Shown here piece by piece: positions 1 through 7,146 of a DNA stretch of 64,000 nt (positions are counted from its first letter, which is position 1; the number at the start of each line of letters is the position of its first letter). The position numbers were made by a program, and so were the translations under genes. This DNA is from Micromonospora sp. WMMD882 (lineage in GTDB: Bacteria; Actinomycetota; Actinomycetes; Mycobacteriales; Micromonosporaceae): assembly GCF_027497255.1 (NCBI RefSeq), contig NZ_CP114903.1:3534001-3598000 (forward strand), written 5' to 3'. A model generated the notes under the pieces. That model was not told the DNA's origin. It did no database searches and saw only the letters and a program-made list of their open reading frames with translations.

Positions 1-870
1 GGCGTCGCGCTCACCGCGTACGTGTCGGCGTTCTGGATCATGGTGGGCAACGCCTGGCTGCAGAACCCGGTCGGGTACGAGACGCGCGACGGCATCGCCC
101 ACCTCACCGACTTCCCCGCCCTGGTGACCAACCCGGCCTTCGGCACGGCGTTCCTGCACACCGTGCTCGCCGCCCTGCTCACCGGCGGGATCCTGATGGC
201 CTCGGTCAGCGCCTGGCACCTGATCCGGCGCGCCGCCGACGTCGAGGCGTACCGCATCTCGCTGCGGACCGGCCTGGTCACCGCCGCGCTGGCCGTCGGC
301 CCGCTGCTGGTCGTCGGCTTCGTGCAGGTCGTCGAGATGGCCCGGCTCCAACCGACCAAGTACGGCGTGCCGGCGGAGAAGGCCGCCAAGGTCGCCGAGC
401 TGACCGCGATCTTCGGCCCCGGCGACTACGAGGCGCCGACGGCCGCCCTGCACAGCCTGAGCTTCATGTTCATCATCGGCTTCCTGCTGGTGCTGATCCT
501 GCTCCAGGTCGTGCTGCTCCCGAAGGACCTGCTGATCCGGCTGCGCTTCCCGCTCTGGATCATCCTGTTCGCCCTGCCGCTGCCGTTCGTGGCGTCGATC
601 CTCGGCTGGCTCGCCCGCGAGATCGGCCGCCAACCCTTCGCCGTGTACGGGCTGCTCACCGTCGACGACGCCGTCTCGCCGGTCGGCGGCGGGGTGATGC
701 TCGCCAGCTTCCTCGGCTTCACCCTGCTGCTCGGCGCCCTCGCCGTCACCAACTGGGTCCTGATCGCCCGGCACGCCACCCGGGGCGCGCACGACGACCT
801 GGCCCTCGGTCGCCCGCCCGAGCAGCCGGAACCCGCCACCGACGACCGCCCCGAACCCGTCTTCGTCTGA
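1..870 (+). CDS. cydA: Cytochrome bd ubiquinol oxidase subunit I, 3' part
   Basis: C-terminal 289 residues of the haem-bearing subunit of cytochrome bd, the membrane quinol:O2 oxidoreductase used at low oxygen. The frame is open to the left edge, so the start lies outside the window. Visible are the family stretch SAFWIMVGNAWLQNPVG near the left edge, several hydrophobic helices, and GRQPF around visible residue 207. That matches the conserved GRQPW segment of the family, with Phe in place of the usual Trp. The tail after the last helix is hydrophilic and Pro/Asp-rich. cydB follows after 11 bases, and cydD and cydC are coupled behind it, the usual actinobacterial cydABDC order. Identity is firm. 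Confidence 0.95.
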   Translation, partial: GVALTAYVSAFWIMVGNAWLQNPVGYETRDGIAHLTDFPALVTNPAFGTAFLHTVLAALLTGGILMASVSAWHLIRRAADVEAYRISLRTGLVTAALAVGPLLVVGFVQVVEMARLQPTKYGVPAEKAAKVAELTAIFGPGDYEAPTAALHSLSFMFIIGFLLVLILLQVVLLPKDLLIRLRFPLWIILFALPLPFVASILGWLAREIGRQPFAVYGLLTVDDAVSPVGGGVMLASFLGFTLLLGALAVTNWVLIARHATRGAHDDLALGRPPEQPEPATDDRPEPVFV

Positions 871-881
871 AGGAGCCGACC

Positions 882-1889
882 GTGGAACTCGCCTGGTACG
901 TCCTGCTCGGCGCCTTCTTCGCCGCCTACCTGGTCCTCGGCGGCTACGACTACGGCGTCGGCCTGCTGCTCGCCCGCCCCGCCGACCCGGCCGCCCGACG
1001 CGGGCTGCTCACCGCCGTCGGCCCGTTCTTCCTCGGCAACGAGGTGTGGCTGATCGCCGCCGTCGGCCTCCTCTTCGGCGCGTTCCCGCTGCTGGAGGGG
1101 GAACTGCTCGCCGGGCTCTACCCGGCCTTCGCCGGGGCGCTCGCCGGCGTGGTCCTGGTCACCGCCGGCGTGCAGCTGCGCAGCCGGCCCACCGGCGCAC
1201 GCGCCCGGGCCACCTGGGACGGGGTGATCGTGGCCGGCTCCGCGCTGGCCGCGTCGGGCTGGGGCGCGGTGCTCGCCGGGATGCTCCAGGGCGTGCCGCT
1301 GAACGCCGACGGCCGGGTGATCGGCACCGGTCACCTGTTCACCCCGTTCGCCGCCCTCGCCGCGCTCACCACGGTGGCCCTGGTCGCCGTGCACGGCGCG
1401 ATGTTCCTGGCGCTACGGCTGCCCGTGGCGGCGGCCGGGCCGGTCGCCGCGCTGGGTCGCCGGCTGGTGCCGGTCGCCCTGGTCGCGACGCTGGCCACCA
1501 CCGTCGTCGGGCTGCTCTCCGACCGGGTACGCGACGCCGCGCAGCAGCCGTACGTCGCGCTCGCGCTGCCCGTACTGCTGGGGGTGGCCCTGGGGGTGGC
1601 CCTGGTCGCGTCGGCCCGGCGGCGGCCCGGCCTGGCCTTCGCGGCGACCAGCGCCGCCCTGGCCCTGCCGGTCTTCCTGGTCGGCGCGACCCTCTGGCCG
1701 TACGCGCTGCACTCCACCCTGGACCCGGCGGCCAGCCTGACCGTCGCCGACGCGGCGGCCAGCGGGCCGACGCTGCGCCTGCTGGGTTGGCTGACAGCGC
1801 CCCTGCTGCCGGCCCTACTAGGCTTCCAGGTGATGCTGTGGTGGGTCTTCCGGGGCCGGACCGGCGGACGGGCACCGGTGTACTGGTGA
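882..1889 (+). CDS. cydB: Cytochrome bd ubiquinol oxidase subunit II
   Basis: 335 residues, the normal length for CydB, the second membrane subunit of cytochrome bd oxidase. The N-terminal helix carries the hallmark GGYDYGVG at about residues 20-27, and about eight hydrophobic segments follow. The GTG start has AAGGAG just upstream, 11 bases after the cydA stop. The stop codon overlaps the cydD start in a GTGA, so the oxidase and its assembly exporter are probably translated together. Confidence 0.96.
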   Translation: MELAWYVLLGAFFAAYLVLGGYDYGVGLLLARPADPAARRGLLTAVGPFFLGNEVWLIAAVGLLFGAFPLLEGELLAGLYPAFAGALAGVVLVTAGVQLRSRPTGARARATWDGVIVAGSALAASGWGAVLAGMLQGVPLNADGRVIGTGHLFTPFAALAALTTVALVAVHGAMFLALRLPVAAAGPVAALGRRLVPVALVATLATTVVGLLSDRVRDAAQQPYVALALPVLLGVALGVALVASARRRPGLAFAATSAALALPVFLVGATLWPYALHSTLDPAASLTVADAAASGPTLRLLGWLTAPLLPALLGFQVMLWWVFRGRTGGRAPVYW

Positions 1890-3565
1890 ACCGTCGCCCG
1901 TTCGACCCGCGTCTGCTGCGCCGGGTCCCCGCGGTCCGGCGGCACTTCGCCGTGCTCGGCGGGCTCGGCGTGCTCACCGCGCTCCTGGTCGTCACCCAGG
2001 CCACCGCGCTGGCCGTGCTCCTGGCGACCGCCTTCGACGGGCGGCTGCACCGGGCGGCGCTCGCCGGCCTCGTCGCGGCGGTCGCCGCGCGGGCGGCGGT
2101 GGGCTGGGCCCAGGGCACGGTGGCGGCGCGGGCGGCGGCGACCGTCAAGGCCACCCTCCGCGCCGACCTGCTCGGCGCGGTCGGCCGGCACGGGCCGGGC
2201 TGGGTGGCCGGGCAGCGGGCCGGTCAGCTCGCCACCCTGACCGGGCGCGGGCTGGACGCCCTGGACGCCTACTTCACCGGCTACCTGCCGCAGCTCGTGC
2301 TGAGCGTCACCGTGCCGGTGGCCGTGCTGGCCCGGCTGCTCCTCGCCGACTGGAGCTCGGCGCTGATCGTCGCGCTGACGCTGCCGCTGATCCCCGTCTT
2401 CGGGGCGCTGCTCGGCTGGCAGGCCCGGGCCGCCACCGAACGCCAGTGGCGTCGGCTCGCCCACCTCGGCGGGCACTTCCTCGACATGGTCGCCGGGCTG
2501 GCCACGCTGCGCGCCTTCGGCCGGTCCCGGGCCCAGGTGGAGGTGGTCCGGCGGATGGCCGACGGGCACCGGGTCGCCACCATGCGTACGCTGCGCGTCG
2601 CCTTTCTCTCCGGGCTGGTGCTGGAGCTGGTCGCCACGCTCTCGGTCGCGCTGGTCGCCGTGCCGGTGGGCGTCCGGCTGCTCGGCGGCGGGCTCACCCT
2701 GACCACCGCCCTGCTGGTGCTGCTGCTCACCCCGGAGGCGTACCTGCCGCTGCGGGCCGCCGGGGCCCGGTTCCACGCCAGCATGGAAGGGCTCACCGCC
2801 CTCGACGACGCCTTCACCGTCCTCGACACGCCGGCCGCTCCCCCGGCGTCCGTCCCCGCGCCCCGCGCCACGCCGGCGGTCTTCCGGAACGAGATCAGGT
2901 TCGAGTCGGTGACGGTGGCGTACGACCGGACCACCGCGCTCCGGGACGTCACGTTGACCGTCCGACCCGGCGAGCGGATCGCCGTGATCGGGCCGAGCGG
3001 CGCCGGCAAGAGCACCCTGCTCGGTCTGCTGCTGGGCTTCGTCACCCCGACCAGCGGCCGGGTCACCGTGGACGGCGTCGACCTGAACACCGTCGACCTG
3101 GACGACTGGCGGCGGCAGCTCGCCTGGGTGCCGCAACGGGCCCACCTGTTCGCCGCCACCCTCGCCGACAACATCCGCCTCGGCGCGCCCCGGGCCACCC
3201 CGGAGGCGCTCGCCGACGCGGTCCGGGACGCCGCGCTGACCGACGTGGTGACCGCCCTGCCCGACGGGCTGGAGACCACGCTGGGCGAGCGCGGGCACGG
3301 GCTCTCCAGCGGCCAGCGGCAGCGGGTGGCGCTGGCCCGGGCGTTCCTCCGGGACGCCCCGGTCGTCCTGCTCGACGAGCCCACCGCCCGGCTGGACACC
3401 GCCGCCGAGACCACCGTGCTGGACGCGACCCGACGGCTCGTCGCCGGCCGTACCGCCCTGCTGGTGGCGCACCGGCCGGCGCTGCTGGCCGACGCCGACC
3501 GGATCCTGCGGGTGGTCGACGGTCGGGTCACCGAGCTGACCCGCGCCGGGGAGGCCGTCGGATGA
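1886..3565 (+). CDS. cydD: Cysteine/glutathione exporter ATP-binding permease CydD
   Basis: 559 residues: an N-terminal six-helix ABC membrane domain (about 20-300) fused to an ATPase domain. Walker A GPSGAGKST lies near residue 370, the signature LSSGQRQR near 473 and Walker B VVLLDEPTA near 493. CydDC heterodimers export thiols or haem-related compounds and are needed to assemble cytochrome bd, which fits the position behind cydAB. I chose the GTG overlapping the cydB stop because it places the first hydrophobic segment at the right distance; a longer open frame upstream is an overlap with cydB. The signature motif has Ser where CydC has Gly. Confidence 0.93.
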   Translation: MNRRPFDPRLLRRVPAVRRHFAVLGGLGVLTALLVVTQATALAVLLATAFDGRLHRAALAGLVAAVAARAAVGWAQGTVAARAAATVKATLRADLLGAVGRHGPGWVAGQRAGQLATLTGRGLDALDAYFTGYLPQLVLSVTVPVAVLARLLLADWSSALIVALTLPLIPVFGALLGWQARAATERQWRRLAHLGGHFLDMVAGLATLRAFGRSRAQVEVVRRMADGHRVATMRTLRVAFLSGLVLELVATLSVALVAVPVGVRLLGGGLTLTTALLVLLLTPEAYLPLRAAGARFHASMEGLTALDDAFTVLDTPAAPPASVPAPRATPAVFRNEIRFESVTVAYDRTTALRDVTLTVRPGERIAVIGPSGAGKSTLLGLLLGFVTPTSGRVTVDGVDLNTVDLDDWRRQLAWVPQRAHLFAATLADNIRLGAPRATPEALADAVRDAALTDVVTALPDGLETTLGERGHGLSSGQRQRVALARAFLRDAPVVLLDEPTARLDTAAETTVLDATRRLVAGRTALLVAHRPALLADADRILRVVDGRVTELTRAGEAVG

Positions 3566-5619
3566 GCGGCCGGCCGGGCGGACGGACCGGGGTCGTCGCC
3601 GACGACCGGGGACGGTCCGGGGCAGCCGACGACCGGGGACGGTCCGGGGGTGGGTCCCGCCGGTTGGCCGCCGAGCGGATCGTGCTGCGGCTGGCCCGGC
3701 CGTACCTGGGCTGGCTTCTCGGGGCGGGCCTGCTCGCCACCGCCACGGAGCTCGCCGCGCTGGCGCTGATGGCCACCGCGACCTGGCTGCTGATGAGCGC
3801 CGCCGACCGGCCACCCCTGGACCGGTTGACCGTGGCGATCGTCGCGGTCCGGGCGCTGGCGATCGGCCGGGGCGTGCTGCGCTACACCGAACGGCTCGCC
3901 GGGCACGACGCGGTGCTGCGGATCGTCACCGACGTCCGGACCCGGGCCTACGCCGCCCTGGCCGCCCGCCGACCCGACGATGCCGGCGCTGGCCCCGACC
4001 CGGAGACCATCCGTCGGCCGGACGACGCCGTTTCCCGGGCGCGGGCCGCCCACCCGCCAGGCGACGCTGGCCCCCGGCGGGACGGTGGCGTTCCGGGGGA
4101 CGGTGGCGGGCGGTCCGGGGACGCGCTCAGCCGACTCGTGTCGGATGTCGAGACGGTGCAGGACCTGCTGCTGCGGGTCCTCGTGCCGGGGGCGGCGGCG
4201 GTAGCGGTGAGCGTGCTGGCGGTGGGCGGCGCGGCCCTGGTCGCGCCGGCCACCGCCGCCGTGCTCGCGGTGGGGCTGCTGGTCGCCGGGGTCGGGCTGC
4301 CGCTGCTCGCCGCCACCCTCACCGGCCGGAGCGCCGCCCAGGTGGCGCCGCTGCGCGGCGCGCTCGCCGCGGACGCCATCGACCTCACCCACGGGGCCGC
4401 CGACCTGGCCGCCTTCGGGGCCACCGGGACAGCGCTGCGGGCCGCGACCGACCGGGCGGACCAACTCGCCCGGCTGGAACGCCGACTCGCCGCGACCGGT
4501 TTCGCGGTGGACGCGCTCGGCGTGCTGGTCGCCGGGCTCACCAGCGCGGCGGTGGTGACGGTCGCGCTCCGGACGGACGTGCCCGGGGTCATGGTCGGGG
4601 TGCTCGCGGTCGGCACGCTCGCCGCCGTCGAGGCGACACTGGCCCTGGTCGGGGCGGCCCGGCAGTGGAGCACGCTACGGGTCGGGCTGGCCCGGATCGC
4701 CGAGCTGCTCGCCGCCCCCGTCGAGCCGCCCTCCGGCGAGGGCCTGCCGGTCGGCGTCGCCGCCGGACGCCACGTACGCCTGGACGGGGTGGTCGTGCGT
4801 TACCGGGCGGGCGGGCCCGCCGCCCTGGACGGGGTGGACCTGGACCTGCCCGCCGGCCGACGGGTGGCCGTGGTGGGTCCGAGCGGCGCGGGCAAGAGCA
4901 CCCTGGCCGGCGTGCTCGCCGGCGCGGTCACCCCGCGCCACGGACGGGTGACGGTGGACGGGACGGAGCTGTCCGCGTACCGGGCGGAGGAGCTGCCCCG
5001 GGCGGTCGGCGGGCTGTTCGCCGAGGCGTACGTCTTCCACGCCACGGTCCGGGAGAACCTCCGCCTCGGCCGGAGCCGGGCCGACACCGCAAGCCGGACC
5101 GGCGCCGGCCGGATCGACGCTCCGGGCAGGGCCGATGCTCCGGGCAGGGCCGACGACCTGGCAGGGGAGGCGGACGCCGACCTGGTGGCGGCCGCCTCGG
5201 CGGCCGGGCTGCTCGACTGGGTGCTCGCCCAGCCGCAGCGGTGGGACACCGTGGTCGGCGAGGACGGCGGGCAGCTCTCCGGCGGGCAGCGGCAGCGGCT
5301 GGCGCTGGCCCGGGCGTTGCTGGCCACGCCGGGGCTGCTGGTGCTGGACGAGCCGACCGAGGGGCTCGACCCGACCGCCGCCGACACGGTGCTCGCCTCG
5401 GTCCTCGCCGCGGTGCCCGCCGACCGGTCGGTGCTGCTGATCAGCCACCGGCTCAGCGGCCTCGCCGAGCTGGACGAGATCGTCGTGCTGGACGCCGGCC
5501 GGGTGGTTCAACGGGGTCGGCACGACGAGCTGGTGGCGACCCCCGGCTGGTACCGCGACCAGTGGCTGCGTCAGGCGGTGGCCGAGCGGGGCTACCTGGC
5601 GCTGACCCCACGGACCTGA
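3562..5619 (+). CDS. cydC: Cysteine/glutathione exporter ATP-binding permease CydC
   Basis: 685 residues, about 100 longer than usual. Half-transporter with an ABC membrane domain and an ATPase domain (GPSGAGKST near 440, LSGGQRQR near 573, LLVLDEPTEG near 592). The start ATG overlaps the cydD stop (ATGA). The extra length sits in three low-complexity Asp/Arg/Gly/Pro-rich stretches: a repeated DDRGRSG N-terminus, about 30 residues before SGDALSRLVSDVETV, and about 25 residues with two APGRAD repeats inside the ATPase domain. The first and third are tandem DNA duplications (period 27 at 3601-3649, period 18 at 5116-5151). The core motifs are intact, so the protein should still work as the CydD partner. 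Confidence 0.93.
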   Translation: MSGRPGGRTGVVADDRGRSGAADDRGRSGGGSRRLAAERIVLRLARPYLGWLLGAGLLATATELAALALMATATWLLMSAADRPPLDRLTVAIVAVRALAIGRGVLRYTERLAGHDAVLRIVTDVRTRAYAALAARRPDDAGAGPDPETIRRPDDAVSRARAAHPPGDAGPRRDGGVPGDGGGRSGDALSRLVSDVETVQDLLLRVLVPGAAAVAVSVLAVGGAALVAPATAAVLAVGLLVAGVGLPLLAATLTGRSAAQVAPLRGALAADAIDLTHGAADLAAFGATGTALRAATDRADQLARLERRLAATGFAVDALGVLVAGLTSAAVVTVALRTDVPGVMVGVLAVGTLAAVEATLALVGAARQWSTLRVGLARIAELLAAPVEPPSGEGLPVGVAAGRHVRLDGVVVRYRAGGPAALDGVDLDLPAGRRVAVVGPSGAGKSTLAGVLAGAVTPRHGRVTVDGTELSAYRAEELPRAVGGLFAEAYVFHATVRENLRLGRSRADTASRTGAGRIDAPGRADAPGRADDLAGEADADLVAAASAAGLLDWVLAQPQRWDTVVGEDGGQLSGGQRQRLALARALLATPGLLVLDEPTEGLDPTAADTVLASVLAAVPADRSVLLISHRLSGLAELDEIVVLDAGRVVQRGRHDELVATPGWYRDQWLRQAVAERGYLALTPRT
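3601..3649 (+). repeat. 27-bp-period tandem repeat in cydC
   Basis: Two copies of a 22-bp unit beginning GACGACCGGGGAC, at 3601-3622 and 3628-3649, encode the repeated DDRGRSG at the CydC N-terminus. A second tandem duplication of 18 bp (5116-5133 and 5134-5151) encodes APGRAD twice in the ATPase domain. Confidence 0.85.
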
Positions 5620-5681
5620 GCCGGGCCCACGACCACCGGCGGTACGGCCCGGGCCCGGCGCCGGCTCAGGCGGGGCGGGGC

Positions 5682-6023
5682 TCAGGCGGTCGCCGGGGGC
5701 GGGGCGTCGGGGCCGAGGAACCGGCCGACCGTGGAGCTGAACTCCCGCCAGCCGACCCGTTCGCCGGCCAGCGCCCGCCGGCCCGCGTCGGTCAGCTCGT
5801 ACGTCCGTCGTTCCCGCCCGTTGACGGTGTGCCAGGAACTCGCGACGTGACCGGCGCGTTCCAGCCGGCGCAGCGCCGGGTAGGTCGTCCCGGTGGGCAG
5901 GTCCAGGGTGCCGCCGCTGCGGACCCGGAGCGCCTCGATGATCGCGTACCCGTGCAGCGCCCCGTCCTCCAGCACCGCCAGGAGCAGCGCGTCGAGGTGT
6001 CCGTGCAGCGTCTGGCCCTTCAC
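5682..6023 (-). CDS. PadR-family transcriptional regulator
   Basis: 113 residues from the GTG at 6023. The winged-helix PadR pattern is clear: LHGHLDALLLAVLEDGALHGYAI is followed by LPTGTTYPALRRLERAGHV and a basic wing ending YELTDAGRRAL. PadR proteins are dimeric repressors that often respond to small molecules. The frame stays open to 6095, but the extra residues are Arg/Pro-rich and unlike the family, so the GTG is preferred although its ribosome site is weak. The gene converges on cydC and diverges from the gene at 6171. Regulation of either neighbour cannot be shown from sequence. Confidence 0.85.
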   Translation of the reverse strand: MKGQTLHGHLDALLLAVLEDGALHGYAIIEALRVRSGGTLDLPTGTTYPALRRLERAGHVASSWHTVNGRERRTYELTDAGRRALAGERVGWREFSSTVGRFLGPDAPPPATA

Positions 6024-6170
6024 ACCGGACCACGCTAACGACTGGCGACGGTCTCGCCAACGGGGTGCGGGCACCGGTGTTGGCCGATGGCCCACTAGGG
6101 TATGTGCGCAGAGTCACCCGACGGCACGGACTTCCGCCGGGTGGGCAGCCCGAAGCACACGGAGGTCAGC

Positions 6171-7091
6171 GTGGCCCGCCAGTCGTCCCAACGGCCCGAC
6201 GCCGACGAGCCCCGGCTCGACGAGCCGACCACACCGCCCGAGGCGGACGAGGTCGCCGACACCACCGCCCAGAGCGCCGACCGGTCGCTCTGGGAGAAGC
6301 TACGCATCGACCCGGTGGAGATCGCGCTGCCGTCCGGGACCGGTTACACGCTGCGGGCGTACCGTCCGGCGCGCGAGCTCACCCCGACCGACGTCACCGA
6401 GCGGGACGCCGACGACCCGTTCCTGGCCCGGGGCCGGGAGGTGCCCGACGAGGAGGACGACGACGAGACCGTGGTCATCCTCGACGAGGAGCTCGCCGAG
6501 GAGTTCGCCGAGGCGGACAAGGACGAGAAGGCCGACGGCAAGGCCGCGTCCGACGCCGACTCCGCCGACGAGGGCGCGGAGGAGGACGAGGAGGACGAGG
6601 ACAACGAGGAGGTGCCGGCCTTCCTCACCCACAAGGGTCGCCTGCTGCTGTTCCGGACCCCGGAGGCGTTGGTCAGCTTCGTCCGTTCCGGGGCCCCCCA
6701 CGACCTGTCCCAACTGGACGGGTGGAATGAATTGTCCGAACGGGTGGAACCGGCCGACATCGCCCCCCTCGACGAGGACACCTACGAGCTCGACCTGGTC
6801 GTGGAGAACCTGCGTGGCGGGCACGACACCTGGGATCCGACGCTGCTGATCGAGGCCGGCGAGGTCGCCCGGGACCTCGCGTACGCGCTGCGCCTGCCCT
6901 CGGTGCTGGACATGCTCTCCGCGGGCTCCAGCCTTGACGACCTGGACGAGGCGCTGCGGGCCAGCGTCGGCGGCGGGGTCGGCGGCTTCATGGGTCGACG
7001 CCGGCTCAAGAAGATCGGCGCGCAGACCGCGAGTTTGGGTTGGCGGACCATTGTCGGCAAGATCTCTGCTGCCGTGGACTGGCGCGACTGA
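6171..7091 (+). CDS. Acidic protein of unknown function
   Basis: 306 residues; I do not recognise the family. The GTG start was chosen because GGAGG sits 5 bases upstream; the frame is open further upstream but without such a site. Residues 1-45 are hydrophilic. A very acidic tract rich in Glu/Asp (about 85-145) follows, then a folded-looking half containing FLTHKGRLLLFRTPEALVSF and a helical C-terminus with Gly-Gly turns (VGGGVGGFMGRRR). There is no signal peptide or membrane segment. It lies 55 bases upstream of the IS110-like gene on the same strand, so the two may share a transcript. Confidence 0.75.
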   Translation: MARQSSQRPDADEPRLDEPTTPPEADEVADTTAQSADRSLWEKLRIDPVEIALPSGTGYTLRAYRPARELTPTDVTERDADDPFLARGREVPDEEDDDETVVILDEELAEEFAEADKDEKADGKAASDADSADEGAEEDEEDEDNEEVPAFLTHKGRLLLFRTPEALVSFVRSGAPHDLSQLDGWNELSERVEPADIAPLDEDTYELDLVVENLRGGHDTWDPTLLIEAGEVARDLAYALRLPSVLDMLSAGSSLDDLDEALRASVGGGVGGFMGRRRLKKIGAQTASLGWRTIVGKISAAVDWRD

Positions 7092-7146
7092 GCGACAGCG
7101 GGGAGCATCAGTCTCTGGCACAGAAACCCGGGAGGAGGACGACGCC

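Noticed and set aside
1331..4464. Long open frames antisense to cydB, cydD and cydC
   Set aside because: Arg/Pro/Gly-rich shadows of high-GC codon bias, without ribosome sites or family motifs.
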